From Ramlibacter sp. (GTDB taxonomy: Bacteria > Pseudomonadota > Gammaproteobacteria > Burkholderiales > Burkholderiaceae_C), in the NCBI GenBank assembly GCA_019635415.1, contig JAHBZN010000002.1:124001-188000 (forward strand): 64,000 nt of DNA, written 5' to 3'. A program made the translations under genes and the position numbers. The notes below the pieces were generated by a model. The model ran no database searches. It was not told where the DNA came from and saw nothing but the letters and a program-made list of their open reading frames with translations. Of the stretch, positions 33,077-43,163 are shown one piece after another (the first letter of the stretch is position 1; the number at the start of each line of letters is the position of its first letter).

Positions 33077-35468
33077 ACAGGTCCAGGATGCTCTTCTTCT
33101 CGTCCGCCTGAGGCAGGGCGAGCTTGGGGGGCAGGCCGTCCGGGTTGGCGAGGCTTCGGTCCTCCAACCCCAGGCTGCTGACACCGGCCCCGCGCGCGTA
33201 CTCGTCGTAGTACCACTCGCCACCGACATTGATGACGCCCTCGGGCGCAGCGGGCTCGGCGACGGGCACGCCCTTGAGCGCCGTTTCCATATAGGTAATC
33301 CAGACGGGCAGGCTCAGCCGGCCGCCGGTCTCGCTTTCGCCCAGCGAGCGTGGCGTGTCATAGCCCATCCACACGATCGCGGTCAGCGTGGGCTGGAAGC
33401 CGGCGAACCAGTTGTCAATGGCATCGTTGGTCGTGCCGGTCTTGCCGTACAGGTCGGTACGCTTGAGCGTGGCCTGTGCCCGAGCCGCCGTACCGGAGCG
33501 GGCCACCTCCTGCAGCAGGCGGTCCATGATGAAGGCATTGCGGGCATCGATGGCACGCATGGATTCATTCGGCAGGGGAGGCTGGCTGTCCACCAGGATC
33601 TTGCCCTTCTGGTCGGCGATCCGGGTGATCAGCCACGGATTGACCCGGTAGCCCCCGTTGGCGAACACGGAGTAGGCCGTGGCCATCTGCATCGGCGTCA
33701 CCGAGCCGGCGCCTAGCGCCATGGTGAGGTAGGCGGGATGCCGCTCGGCTTCGAACCCGAACCGTGTCACCCAATCCTGCGCGTACTGCGCGCCCACGGA
33801 CTGCAGGATGCGGATGGACACCATGTTCTTGGATTTGGCCAGGGCGGAGTGCAAGGGCATTGGCCCGTCGAACTTGCCGTCGTAATTCTTGGGCTCCCAA
33901 GGTTGGCCGCCCGTCACCCCCGCATCGAAAAACAGGGGAGCATCGTTCACGATGGTCGATGGCGTGAACCCCTTTTCCAGCGCCGACGAATAGATGAAGG
34001 GCTTGAAGCTCGAGCCCGGCTGCCGCCAGGCCTGGGTCACGTGGTTGAACTTGTTCTTGTTGAAATCGAACCCGCCCACCAGGGCGCGTATCGCGCCATC
34101 GCGTGGGTCCATCGAGACAAAGGCCCCTTCGACTTCGGGCAGCTGCGTGATTTCCCAGGTGTTCTTGGGGGTCTTCACCACCCGGATGACGGCGCCCCTT
34201 CGGATCTTGATCTTGGGCGGCGCCTTGTCGGACAGACCTGACTGCGCCGGCCGCAGGCCCTCGCCGGTGATCTCGACCGTTTCATCGTTCTGCCGCACCG
34301 CAATGATTTTCTTGCTGCTGGCTTCGAGCACCACGGCGGACATCACGTCGCCGTTGTCCGGGTGATCGTTCAGGGCGTCGTCAATGGCGTCGTCGAGCTC
34401 CTTGGCCCCCGTGGGCAGATCCACGAACTTTTCGGGGCCGCGGTAGATCTGGCGCCGCTCGTAGTCCATGATGCCCTTGCGCAGCGCCTTGTAGGCCACG
34501 TCCTGGTCGACGGACTTGAGCGTCGTGTAGACATTGAGTCCGCGGGTGTAGGTCTCGTCGCCGTACTGGGCATGAACCAGCTGCCGCACGGTTTCGGCCA
34601 CGAACTCGGCGTGAATGCGCGCATTGTCGGGGCCCGACCGGACGTGCAGCTCCTCCTTGCGGGCCGCTTCCGCCTGTTCGGCCGTGATGAAGCCGTTTTC
34701 CTCCATGCGGCTGATGATGTAGAGCTGGCGGACGCGGGCGCGCTTGGGGTTGGAGACCGGGTTGTTGCCCGAGGGGGACTTGGGCAGCCCGGCCAGCATG
34801 GCGGCTTCGGCGATCGAGATGTTCTTGAGCGGTTTGCCGAAGTAGGTTTCGCAGGCCGCCGCGAAGCCGTAGGCCCGGTTGCCCAGGAAAATCTGGTTCA
34901 TGTAGATTTCAAGAATCTGGTCCTTCGACAGAAGGTGCTCCAGCTTGAACGTGAGCAGGATCTCGTAGATCTTGCGCGTGTAGGTCTTTTCCGAAGACAG
35001 ATAGACGTTGCGAGCCACCTGCATGGTGATGGTCGATGCGCCCTGGCTCTTGAAGCGCCCCATGTTGGCCAGGCCAGCCCGGATGACGCCCAGGTAGTCC
35101 ACCCCGCCATGGGAATAAAAGCGCGCGTCCTCGATGGCCAGCACGGCGTCCTTCATGACCTTGGGGATGTCAGCGATCGGCGTGAGGTTCCGGCGCTCTT
35201 CGCCAAATTCGCCCAGCAGCACCCCGTCGGAGGTGAACACGCGCAGGGGGAGTTTGGGCCGGTAGTCCGACAGGTCCGAAATATCCGGCAGGTTCGGATA
35301 GGCGACCGACAGGGCCACCGCCACCAGTAACACCAATGACAGGGCGCCTGCGACGGCGGCAGCGCTGACCCACAAGCTGATGCGCATCAGCCAGGACAGC
35401 CAGGCCGGGCGATTCTTGCGGGACGCGCGCGACTCGCCGGGCTCGGCGGAGGGTGTGTTGTTAGGCAT
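33066..35468 (-). CDS. mrcA: Penicillin-binding protein 1A
   Basis: This bifunctional class A PBP polymerises and cross-links peptidoglycan. The 800-residue protein has an N-terminal membrane anchor (about 30-52). The GT51 glycosyltransferase has its catalytic Glu in [12 protein letters not shown] and the motif [13 protein letters not shown]. An OB-like insert follows, and then the transpeptidase with SxxK in GSSFKPF, SxN in KSKN and KTG in YGKTGTTND. It lies divergent from pilMNOPQ with 271 nt between, as in Pseudomonas and other proteobacteria (ponA). Confidence 0.95.
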   Translation of the reverse strand: MPNNTPSAEPGESRASRKNRPAWLSWLMRISLWVSAAAVAGALSLVLLVAVALSVAYPNLPDISDLSDYRPKLPLRVFTSDGVLLGEFGEERRNLTPIADIPKVMKDAVLAIEDARFYSHGGVDYLGVIRAGLANMGRFKSQGASTITMQVARNVYLSSEKTYTRKIYEILLTFKLEHLLSKDQILEIYMNQIFLGNRAYGFAAACETYFGKPLKNISIAEAAMLAGLPKSPSGNNPVSNPKRARVRQLYIISRMEENGFITAEQAEAARKEELHVRSGPDNARIHAEFVAETVRQLVHAQYGDETYTRGLNVYTTLKSVDQDVAYKALRKGIMDYERRQIYRGPEKFVDLPTGAKELDDAIDDALNDHPDNGDVMSAVVLEASSKKIIAVRQNDETVEITGEGLRPAQSGLSDKAPPKIKIRRGAVIRVVKTPKNTWEITQLPEVEGAFVSMDPRDGAIRALVGGFDFNKNKFNHVTQAWRQPGSSFKPFIYSSALEKGFTPSTIVNDAPLFFDAGVTGGQPWEPKNYDGKFDGPMPLHSALAKSKNMVSIRILQSVGAQYAQDWVTRFGFEAERHPAYLTMALGAGSVTPMQMATAYSVFANGGYRVNPWLITRIADQKGKILVDSQPPLPNESMRAIDARNAFIMDRLLQEVARSGTAARAQATLKRTDLYGKTGTTNDAIDNWFAGFQPTLTAIVWMGYDTPRSLGESETGGRLSLPVWITYMETALKGVPVAEPAAPEGVINVGGEWYYDEYARGAGVSSLGLEDRSLANPDGLPPKLALPQADEKKSILDLFRN

Positions 35469-35653
35469 GAAAATTCGCGTAAGGTCCCGCTGGCATTATA
35501 AAAAGCGGCCCCAGAGTCCCTTGAAGGCTGGGGTGCCGCCGTCAGGGAAGCCGTCAGTGGATGGAGTGGCTCAAGCGGCCAAGGGGCTCAGTATGCCAGT
35601 ACTGAACGTCGGTTTTTGGCAACGCTCAGACCTCGTCAAATGGGAAAAAACCT

Positions 35654-35682
35654 TTGCGGGACAAGGAGCTTACTGCTAGCAT
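35654..35682 (+). promoter_or_regulatory. Putative promoter of pilMNOPQ
   Basis: TTGCGG at 35654-35659 and TAGCAT at 35677-35682 are spaced by 17 nt and lie 57 nt before the likely pilM TTG start. The surrounding 100 nt are AT-rich compared with the neighbouring genes. This is a plausible sigma-70 promoter. Confidence 0.35.
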
Positions 35683-35739
35683 TCAAGTGAATTCTTAAGT
35701 TTGTTACACCTGTTGCCGGGTGGATTTCAGGGGACTGTC

Positions 35740-36819
35740 TTGATCTCTTTGGGGTCTTTATTTAGCCGTCAACCCGCACCGCTGCTGGGTTTGGACATCA
35801 GTTCGTCCAGCGTCAAGCTGGTGGAACTGGGTCGCGACAAGGGTGGCAACCTGGTACTGGAATGCTGTGCGATCGAGCCGCTGGAACGGGGCTGGATCAC
35901 GGACGGCAATGTCGAGAAATTCGATGAGGTGGCGGAAGCCATGCGCCGCGTCGTCAAGAAAAGCGGCACGCGCACGCGCAATGTCGCGATGGCACTGCCA
36001 CCGTCGGCCGTCATCACCAAGAAAATCATCCTGCCGGGCGGCCTGTCAGACCAGGAACTGGAGATCCAGGTCGAGACCGAGGCCAATCAGTACATCCCCT
36101 TCTCGCTGGACGAAGTGAGCCTCGACTTCTGCGTCGTGGGTCCCAGCGCCACCTCTGCGGGTGACGTCGAAGTGCTGATTGCGGCGTCCCGCAAGGAAAA
36201 AGTCCAGGACCGTCAGGGGCTGGCTGAGGCAGCGGGCCTGAAGCCCGTGATCATCGACGTGGAGTCATACTCGTCGCGCCTCGCCGCAGGACGACTCATC
36301 GAGAACCTGCCCAACAAGGGTGTGGACACCATGGTGGCCTTGTTCGAAGTAGGGGCCTTCACCACCAGCATGCAGGTCATCTCCAACGACGAAGTGCTGT
36401 ACGACCGGGACCAGGCCTTTGGCGGCGCGCAACTGACGCAGTTGATTGTCCGGCAGTACGGCTTCTCGTCCGAGGAGGCCGAGACCAAGAAGCGCAACGG
36501 TGACCTGCCCGAGGACTATGAATCGGGAGTGCTCAAGCCTTTTGTGGAAAGTCTTGCGCAGGAAGTGGGGCGTGCCCTCCAGTTTTTCTTCACCAGCACG
36601 CCGCACAACAAGGTGGACTACATTCTTCTGGCGGGTGGGTCGGCTGCCCTGCCAGGATTGACGGAAGCGGTGACGCAGCAGACCTCGTTTGCCTGCACAC
36701 TGGCGGATCCGTTTGAGGGCATGCAGGTTGGTTCGAATGTCCGGGAGAAGAAGATGCGCCGTGAGGCACCTTCTTATCTGACTTCCTGCGGCCTGGCGAT
36801 GCGGAGGTTTGTCCAGTGA
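35740..36819 (+). CDS. pilM: Type IV pilus assembly protein PilM
   Basis: PilM is a cytoplasmic actin-like ATPase of the type IV pilus alignment complex that binds the N-terminal peptide of PilN. The 359-residue protein has the FtsA/actin phosphate loops (LLGLDISSSSVKLVEL near residue 14, LAGGSAALPGL near the C-terminus). I chose TTG at 35740, since AGGGGA lies 7 nt upstream and the translation ISLGSLFSRQ matches the usual PilM N-terminus. An upstream TTG at 35701 lacks such a site. It overlaps pilN by 4 nt. Confidence 0.92.
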   Translation: MISLGSLFSRQPAPLLGLDISSSSVKLVELGRDKGGNLVLECCAIEPLERGWITDGNVEKFDEVAEAMRRVVKKSGTRTRNVAMALPPSAVITKKIILPGGLSDQELEIQVETEANQYIPFSLDEVSLDFCVVGPSATSAGDVEVLIAASRKEKVQDRQGLAEAAGLKPVIIDVESYSSRLAAGRLIENLPNKGVDTMVALFEVGAFTTSMQVISNDEVLYDRDQAFGGAQLTQLIVRQYGFSSEEAETKKRNGDLPEDYESGVLKPFVESLAQEVGRALQFFFTSTPHNKVDYILLAGGSAALPGLTEAVTQQTSFACTLADPFEGMQVGSNVREKKMRREAPSYLTSCGLAMRRFVQ

Positions 36820-37448
36820 TCCTCATCAACCTGCTTCCGCACCGCGAAGCCGCGAGGAAGCGCAGGCGCGAAGCCTTCTTCGTTGCGCTGGGCGTTTCAG
36901 CACTCGTGGGCGGCGTGATTGCCGGGGTGATCTTCGTCTGGTACCAAGCGCAGATTTCGACGCAGCAGGACAAGAACCTGGTTCTGCAAAACGAGATCAA
37001 GCGGATGGAAGCTCAGATCAAGGACATCGCCAATCTTCAGGGGGAAATCGCCGCCCTCCGTGCGCGCCAGCAGGCGGTTGAGGACTTGCAGGCTGATCGC
37101 AATTTGCCCGTGCATTTGCTCAATGAATTGACGAAGCAATTGCCGGACGGGGTGTACATCACCAGCATGCGGCAGGAGAACCAGTCGGTTCTGATCCAGG
37201 GGGTTGCCCAGTCAAACGAGCGAGTGTCCGAATTGTTGCGGAACCTCTCAAACAACAGCGAGTGGCTGTCCAAGCCTGAGCTGGTTGAGATTGTGGCTGC
37301 TTCAGTTGCTTTGGGCCAAAGGGATCAGCGTCGAGTGGCCAGTTTCAACATTCGCGTGAAACTGGTTCGTGCGAGTGATGTCAAGCGAGCCGCTGATGCG
37401 GCGAGCGGCGCGACCTCCCCGGCTTCCCCACCCGCGACCAAAGGCTGA
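36816..37448 (+). CDS. pilN: Type IV pilus assembly protein PilN
   Basis: This 210-residue inner-membrane protein starts with GTG (GTGA overlap) and has the PilM-binding peptide INLLPHRE at residues 4-11. One transmembrane span (about 22-44, FFVALGVSALVGGVIAGVIF) is followed by a periplasmic coiled coil (QQDKNLVLQNEIKRMEAQIK) and a ferredoxin-like domain. It forms heterodimers with PilO and links PilM to the secretin. The C-terminus is Ala/Ser/Pro-rich. Confidence 0.92.
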   Translation: MILINLLPHREAARKRRREAFFVALGVSALVGGVIAGVIFVWYQAQISTQQDKNLVLQNEIKRMEAQIKDIANLQGEIAALRARQQAVEDLQADRNLPVHLLNELTKQLPDGVYITSMRQENQSVLIQGVAQSNERVSELLRNLSNNSEWLSKPELVEIVAASVALGQRDQRRVASFNIRVKLVRASDVKRAADAASGATSPASPPATKG

Positions 37449-37452
37449 GGTC

Positions 37453-38124
37453 ATGGCCAGAAAAATTCCAAATATTGATCTTGCAGCGTTACAGGAGCGG
37501 CTCCAATCCCAATTTCGGGGGCTGGATCCCAATGACCCTTCCTCGTGGCCAGTTTTCCCCCGGTACATGCTGTGCGTGGCTTTGATGGCTGCGATCGTTG
37601 TTGCTCTATGGTTTGTCTGGCTGAACGGGTCTGATGCAGAACTGGAAAGTGAGCGAAACAAGGAAACGCAGCTGAGAGAGGACTACAAGAAGAAGCTTGT
37701 CCAGGCGGTCAACCTGGACGCCCTGAAAAAGCAGAGGGAGCAGGTCCAGCAGTATGTGACGCAGCTCGAGAAGCAACTACCAGGGAAAGCGGAAATGGAT
37801 GCGCTACTGTCGGACATCAACCAAGCGGGCTTGGGTCGAAGTCTGCAGTTCGAGCTGTTTCGTCCTGGTCAGGTCAGCGTGAAGGAATATTACGCGGAGC
37901 TTCCGATTTCCATTCGTGTTGTTGGACGCTATCACGATGTCGGCTCTTTCGCGTCTGACATCGCGAACCTCTCCCGGATTGTGACGCTCAACAATTTGTC
38001 GATTGTTCCAGGGCGTGACGGCAATCTGACAATGGACGCGATTGCCAAGACCTTTCGATACTTGGATACCGATGAGGTGGCCGCGCAGAGGAAGTCTTCG
38101 ACCGGGCGAGGAGCCAAGAAATGA
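37453..38124 (+). CDS. pilO: Type IV pilus assembly protein PilO
   Basis: The 223-residue protein has a cytoplasmic N-terminus, one span (VALMAAIVVALWFVWL, about 41-57), a periplasmic coiled coil and a ferredoxin-like domain (FELFRPGQVSVKEYYAELPI). It pairs with PilN in the alignment subcomplex. The ATG at 37453 lies 4 nt after the pilN stop, with AGGTC upstream. It overlaps pilP by 4 nt. Confidence 0.92.
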   Translation: MARKIPNIDLAALQERLQSQFRGLDPNDPSSWPVFPRYMLCVALMAAIVVALWFVWLNGSDAELESERNKETQLREDYKKKLVQAVNLDALKKQREQVQQYVTQLEKQLPGKAEMDALLSDINQAGLGRSLQFELFRPGQVSVKEYYAELPISIRVVGRYHDVGSFASDIANLSRIVTLNNLSIVPGRDGNLTMDAIAKTFRYLDTDEVAAQRKSSTGRGAKK

Positions 38125-38660
38125 TGGCGCGTCTCTTTCTGCTTGGGTGCGCTCTGGTTGTGCTTAGTGGTTGCGGATCAACAGATAGCGATGAGTTGCA
38201 GCAATGGATGAATGAGCAACGGAGTCAAACGAAGCCCAAAGTGCAGCCCATTCCGGAGCCCAAGAAGTTTTCTCCACAAGCTTATACGGGGGAAGCTTTG
38301 ACAGACCCCTTCAGCAACCAGAAGCTGACTCAGGCCCTCAAGCGAGAGTCTTCCCAAGTGACCTCGAATGCGGGTTTGATTGCGCCTGAGTTGGCGCGCC
38401 GTAAGGAGCCACTGGAAGCCTTTCCCCTCGACACGATGGTGATGGTGGGGAGCATCGTCAAAAATGGCCAGCCAGTTGCTTTGGTTCAGGTAGACAAGCT
38501 TCTGTATCAAGTGCGGACGGGAAGCTACTTGGGCCAAAACTATGGGCGCGTCATGAAAATCACTGAGACGGAGTTGGTTTTGCGTGAAATTGTGCAGGAT
38601 ACAGCAGGTGAGTGGATTGAACGTCCAGCCACACTGCAACTGCTGGAGAAGTCAAAATGA
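38121..38660 (+). CDS. pilP: Type IV pilus lipoprotein PilP
   Basis: This 179-residue inner-membrane lipoprotein has lipobox LSGC (Cys near residue 19), a flexible Lys/Pro linker and the PilP/HR-like beta-domain (DTMVMVGSIVKNGQPVALVQ to the C-terminus). It contacts the N0 domain of PilQ and the PilNO dimer. The ATG overlaps the pilO stop, and its own stop overlaps pilQ (ATGA). Confidence 0.92.
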   Translation: MMARLFLLGCALVVLSGCGSTDSDELQQWMNEQRSQTKPKVQPIPEPKKFSPQAYTGEALTDPFSNQKLTQALKRESSQVTSNAGLIAPELARRKEPLEAFPLDTMVMVGSIVKNGQPVALVQVDKLLYQVRTGSYLGQNYGRVMKITETELVLREIVQDTAGEWIERPATLQLLEKSK

Positions 38661-40792
38661 ATAAGCTATTCGGATTGTTGTGGCGGCGAGGGGTCAAGGT
38701 GGCCGCCACTTTGTCACTGGCATCGTTGTCTTTTGCGGTATGGGCGCAGAATTCCGTGGAGTCTGTGACGGGATCGATTCAAGGTGGGGCGGAAATCGTC
38801 CGGATTGACTTCGCCAAGCCCCTGTCTGCCGTCCCGGCGGGATTTGCCATCCAGGCTCCGGCGCGTATCGCGTTGGACTTCCCGGGAATTTCGAATGGCC
38901 TCGGCCGTTCCACGGTCGACATCAATCAGGGCAATCTGAAGTCCATCAATGTTGTTCAGGCAGGTGAGCGGACTCGCCTCGTACTGAATCTCAAAGCGGC
39001 CACGGCTTACAAATCGCAGATACAGGGGAAATCGTTGTTGGTGCTCCTGGACCCGGTGCCTCAGGCTGCTGCGGTGCAAACTGGGGGTGTGGCTTTTGCG
39101 GCAGGAGGCAATGGTGACGTAGTGCCGTTGCGGGATCTGGATTTCAGGCGGGGTCCGGACAGCTCGGGGCGTGTGATCGTGGACCTTGTCAACAATCAGG
39201 TGGGTGTCGACATCCGGCAGCAAGGGCAGACCTTGGTCGTTGAATTCTTGAAGTCGTCGCTGCCAGAAGGGTTGCGTCGACGTCTAGATGTCTCTGATTT
39301 TGGAACCCCGATTCAGTCGGTCACGACGTTTCAGTCGGGTGACCGGGTGCGTGTTGTGATCGAGCCCAAGGGTGCTTGGGAGCACAGCGCCTATCAGAGC
39401 GACAACCAGTTCGTCGTGGAAGTGCGGCCTCTCAAGATTGATCCTTCCAAGCTCACGCAAGGCCCGGGTTTTTCTGGTGAAAAGTTGACGCTGAATTTCC
39501 AGAGCATCGAGGTGCGATCGTTGCTTCAGGTAATTGCTGATTTCACGAATTTCAATATTGTGACTTCGGATTCTGTAACGGGCGCCGTCACGCTTCGTTT
39601 GAAGGACGTTCCCTGGGACCAAGCATTGGACATCATTCTCCAGGCCAAGGGTTTGGGGATGAGGAAGACGGGGAATGTCTTGTGGATTGCGCCGAAGGAT
39701 GAAATTGCCGCCAAGGAAAAACTTGATCTCGAAGCGCGAGCTGCAATCCAGAATTTAGAGCCTCTTCGTACTCAGGCATACCAGCTCAACTACACCAAGG
39801 CGGCGGAAGTTGCGGCCCAACTGACGGCCGGTGGCTCGGGAGGCGCGGCCAGTGCGCGAATTCTGAGTTCCCGTGGCAGCGTCATTGCGGAGCCCCGAAC
39901 CAATCAACTCTTTGTGACCGACATCGGCAGCAAGCTGGAACAGGTACAACAGCTCATCTCCAAACTTGACGTTGCAGTCCGGCAGGTCCTGATTGAGGCC
40001 CGGATTGTCGAAGCATCCGATACCTTTGGAAAATCACTGGGTGTCAGGTTGGGGGGCAGCGATTTGCGAGGTGTTCGAGGCGGTGATTCTGGATACTCCA
40101 TCGGGGGAGGCAATCGGGTCGCCTTGGGAGGAACTTATGACGCCGTCTCCTCTACCACGGGAGAATCCGTGAACACCTTGAACACGGTGAATACGAATTT
40201 TGTCAACCTGCCTGCTGTGGGGCAGGGCGGGTACAACGCCGCCTCATTCGCGATTTCATTGTTCAGTTCTGCTGCCAATCGCTTCCTGAATTTGGAACTC
40301 TCGGCGCTCGAAGCCGATGGTCGCGGCAAACTGGTTTCCAGTCCCAGAATCGTGACAGCGGATCAAACGAAGGCCATGATCGAACAGGGAACTGAGTTTC
40401 CTTATCAGCAAGCAACATCCAGCGGCGCTACGGCGGTAGCGTTCAGGCGGGCAACGTTGAAGCTGGAGGTTACACCGCAGATCACCCCCGAGGGAAATAT
40501 CATTCTGGACCTCGACATCAACAAGGACAGTCGGGGCGAAACCACCGCGGCGGGGATCGCCATCAACACCAAGCACATCAAGACACAGGTGCTTGTGGAG
40601 AATGGCGGCACCGTCGTCATTGGCGGCATTTTTGAGTTGAACGAGACAGAGAATGAAGCCAAGGTCCCGGTGCTGGGTGACCTGCCCGCCATTGGCAATC
40701 TGTTCAAGAGCAAGCAACGCTCCTCCAGCAAGCAGGAGGTTCTGGTTTTCATCACTCCGAAGATGATTTCGGATCGCGCTGCGGCGCGTTGA
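38657..40792 (+). CDS. pilQ: Type IV pilus secretin PilQ
   Basis: PilQ forms the outer-membrane pore for the pilus. The 711-residue protein has a signal peptide ending AVWAQ (about 31), two AMIN domains that bind peptidoglycan (about 35-140 and 150-260), an STN/N0 domain (LNFQSIEVRSLLQVIADFTN, about 280), an N1 domain (QAYQLNYTKAAEVAAQL) and a C-terminal secretin domain with EQGTEFPYQ and VPVLGDLPAIGNLFK. Operon position after pilP and length fit the family. Confidence 0.95.
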   Translation: MNKLFGLLWRRGVKVAATLSLASLSFAVWAQNSVESVTGSIQGGAEIVRIDFAKPLSAVPAGFAIQAPARIALDFPGISNGLGRSTVDINQGNLKSINVVQAGERTRLVLNLKAATAYKSQIQGKSLLVLLDPVPQAAAVQTGGVAFAAGGNGDVVPLRDLDFRRGPDSSGRVIVDLVNNQVGVDIRQQGQTLVVEFLKSSLPEGLRRRLDVSDFGTPIQSVTTFQSGDRVRVVIEPKGAWEHSAYQSDNQFVVEVRPLKIDPSKLTQGPGFSGEKLTLNFQSIEVRSLLQVIADFTNFNIVTSDSVTGAVTLRLKDVPWDQALDIILQAKGLGMRKTGNVLWIAPKDEIAAKEKLDLEARAAIQNLEPLRTQAYQLNYTKAAEVAAQLTAGGSGGAASARILSSRGSVIAEPRTNQLFVTDIGSKLEQVQQLISKLDVAVRQVLIEARIVEASDTFGKSLGVRLGGSDLRGVRGGDSGYSIGGGNRVALGGTYDAVSSTTGESVNTLNTVNTNFVNLPAVGQGGYNAASFAISLFSSAANRFLNLELSALEADGRGKLVSSPRIVTADQTKAMIEQGTEFPYQQATSSGATAVAFRRATLKLEVTPQITPEGNIILDLDINKDSRGETTAAGIAINTKHIKTQVLVENGGTVVIGGIFELNETENEAKVPVLGDLPAIGNLFKSKQRSSSKQEVLVFITPKMISDRAAAR

Positions 40793-40842
40793 GTGGGCGA
40801 TTCGAAAGACGAGTACAAGGGAATATAAAGGACTATCAGGCA

Positions 40843-42570
40843 ATGAAGAATTACATCAATTTGTGGGCAGGATTCGCTCTAGCTTTATCGCTTGCCGCCT
40901 GCGGCGGTGGCGGTGGCAGTTCAGGGACCAACACGTCTGGCGGGGGCTCAAATTCCGGGGGTACAACGACGGCAGTGGTGTCCGACTTTGCCCTCTTTAG
41001 TGACAAGTCGAAGATTTCCAATTCCGGCCTCGATTCTGCCAAGTTGACGGTTGTAGCCGTGGACTCCAACAGGAATGTCGTTTCTGATGCGGCCGTGACG
41101 GTGACGGCCGACCAGGATAGCGTTTTTACCCCTTCGTCGGGAACCAAGACCGATGCCTCAGGTATTTACACGGGGGTCCTGAGCATTGGCGGCGACAAGT
41201 CGGACCGAGATGTCACTCTTGCAGTCACGATCAACGGGATTGTCAAAAAGACATCCGTGCAAGTCAGGGGTAGCAAATTATCGGTTTCTGCGTCGCCAAG
41301 CACGCCAGCGCCAGGTCAGGCAGCTACAGTGACGGTCGCGTTGGTCGATGCATCTGGCAATCCGATTCGTGATGCCTCGGTGACGCTGGGGGGCAACGTG
41401 CCTTCGCTTCAGGGCAAGTCCGTTGCAACCGGAGTTGATGGGCTCGCGGTGACGTCGTTTACGGCCCCCTCAAACGCGGGCGTATATACCATTAGTGCTC
41501 AGGGAGGTGGTGTCGGGTCAGGGGACTATCAGCTGCAGGTTTTCTCGTCGACCATTCCAGTCGCCACGATCCCTGCCGGTGCGCTACCCTCATTGTCAGC
41601 GTCGCCGAACGTGCTGGCGACTAACAGCCCGGGCTCGACGAACAATCGAACCACACTGAGATTTTTGTTCCTTGATGGCGCCAACAGGCCTGTTCAGAAT
41701 GTTCGGGTGCGTTTTGTTGACACCACAACAGGCTTGCCAACGGTCGGCGCTTCCATCATCAGCGGCGCATCGACTCTGTATACCGACGCGTCAGGCTCTG
41801 TTTCGACCCAATACGTTTCGGGGCAGAACCCGAGTCCGACCAACGGTGTCTCTATACGAGCATGCTATTCCGCCAGTGACTTCGTCTCTCCAACGGATTG
41901 TCCGGCCTTTGCGGGGGCGTCTCTGACGGTAGCGGGTCAAGCATTGGCGGTATCAATTGGCGATGACAACGTGATCTCCAAGGGGTCTGGGACCTATATC
42001 AAAAAATTCGCAGTGACTGTCGCTGATTCCGCTGGACGAGCGGTCGCGAATGCGCCCGTGGACATCTCTCTGGATTTGACCCACTACGGCAAATCACCAG
42101 TATGGGGCCCCGGCTCGCTGGCTACGGTTCCCCTCAGCCCGTTGGCCTCCAGCTCTTTTACCCGAACCGCCACTGTTGCAGGGGGGGGAGAGGTTTCTTA
42201 TACATTCAATTGGTGTCCGAATGAAGACACCAACCGGAACGGCGTCGTCGATCCTGGTGAGAATGTGGATGGCAGCTTGGATACCAACGGTCAGCCCACG
42301 CTTGAGCCACGCAGAAGTGACATGGTAATCAGCTATGACAACCCTTCTGTAACCAGCACGGATGCCAGTGGTGTGTTGGTGATCAAAGTGGAGTACTCCC
42401 AGCGGTTCGGGGGTTGGATTGCCTACAAGGTTCGTGTGACCGCTAACGTTGCGGGTTCCCAAGGCTTGGCAGAAAGGACTTTCATAACGAAAGTCGATGA
42501 GGGGGATGTTCCCAACGGCTCATTCCTGACCCCCGCCTATGGCAGCAATAACTGCACCACGCCCAATTGA
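40843..42570 (+). CDS. Ig-repeat (Big_1-like) lipoprotein
   Basis: The 575-residue protein has a lipoprotein signal with lipobox LAAC followed by a Gly/Ser linker (about 18-45). Three or four Ig-like domains resembling invasin Big_1 follow (DFALFSDKSKISNSG..., LSVSASPSTPAPGQAATVTV..., PSLSASPNVLA...). The C-terminal region holds DTNRNGVVDPGENVDG, an EF-hand-like calcium loop, and isolated Cys residues. Such architecture suggests a surface or adhesion role, but no function is known. It sits between pilQ and aroK, which are otherwise adjacent in most relatives known to me. AGGACTATCAGG precedes the ATG. Confidence 0.75.
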   Translation: MKNYINLWAGFALALSLAACGGGGGSSGTNTSGGGSNSGGTTTAVVSDFALFSDKSKISNSGLDSAKLTVVAVDSNRNVVSDAAVTVTADQDSVFTPSSGTKTDASGIYTGVLSIGGDKSDRDVTLAVTINGIVKKTSVQVRGSKLSVSASPSTPAPGQAATVTVALVDASGNPIRDASVTLGGNVPSLQGKSVATGVDGLAVTSFTAPSNAGVYTISAQGGGVGSGDYQLQVFSSTIPVATIPAGALPSLSASPNVLATNSPGSTNNRTTLRFLFLDGANRPVQNVRVRFVDTTTGLPTVGASIISGASTLYTDASGSVSTQYVSGQNPSPTNGVSIRACYSASDFVSPTDCPAFAGASLTVAGQALAVSIGDDNVISKGSGTYIKKFAVTVADSAGRAVANAPVDISLDLTHYGKSPVWGPGSLATVPLSPLASSSFTRTATVAGGGEVSYTFNWCPNEDTNRNGVVDPGENVDGSLDTNGQPTLEPRRSDMVISYDNPSVTSTDASGVLVIKVEYSQRFGGWIAYKVRVTANVAGSQGLAERTFITKVDEGDVPNGSFLTPAYGSNNCTTPN

Positions 42571-42580
42571 TCAGGTCTAA

Positions 42581-43111
42581 GTGGATCAGGCCCCCATCGT
42601 CCTGATCGGCCTGCCTGGATCAGGAAAGACTACCGTGGGGCGCCAGCTGTCGAGGCGGCTGGCGCTTTCCTTTGTGGACTCGGATCAGGTGATCGAGGAG
42701 CGTCTGGGATGCTCCATTCGCCATTACTTTGACCAGCATGGTGAGGAGCCGTTTCGGGATGTCGAGGAATCGGTCATCGGTGAGTTGATGCATGCGCCAT
42801 CGACGGTGGTGTCGACCGGAGGGGGCGCGGTTCTCCGGGCATCCAACCGGCGCGCATTGCGCCGCGGGCATGTGGTGTATCTGCGGGCTTCGCCCGAGGA
42901 ACTCTTCAGGCGCCTGCGCCACGACGTGAGCCGTCCCTTGCTTCAGGTGGCGGATCCACTGGGGCGTTTGCGCGAACTGCACGCCGTGCGCGACCCCCTC
43001 TACGGCGAGACGGCTCATTTCCGGATAGAAACCGGGCGGACCTCCCTGCAGACGCTGGTCAACAAAGTGATCATGCAGCTCGAATTGGCTGGTGTTGCCA
43101 TTTCCGGCTGA
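42581..43111 (+). CDS. aroK: Shikimate kinase
   Basis: AroK phosphorylates shikimate, the fifth step of the chorismate pathway. The 176-residue P-loop kinase has Walker A GLPGSGKTTVG (about 9-19), the shikimate-binding DSDQVIEERLG and the GGG loop in STGGGAVLR, then the lid RPLL. It starts with GTG at 42581, preceded by AGGTCTAA. It is followed by aroB after 52 nt, the common aroKB pair. Confidence 0.94.
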   Translation: MDQAPIVLIGLPGSGKTTVGRQLSRRLALSFVDSDQVIEERLGCSIRHYFDQHGEEPFRDVEESVIGELMHAPSTVVSTGGGAVLRASNRRALRRGHVVYLRASPEELFRRLRHDVSRPLLQVADPLGRLRELHAVRDPLYGETAHFRIETGRTSLQTLVNKVIMQLELAGVAISG

Positions 43112-43163
43112 GGATTCTTGAGGGGGGGCTGGGGCGTTTCGGCGTTGCCCCTAAACTTGGGGC

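Noticed and set aside
36728..36748. A tRNA T-loop-like string (GGTTCGAAT) in pilM.
   Set aside because: It lies in the coding sequence and has no acceptor, D or anticodon stems around it.
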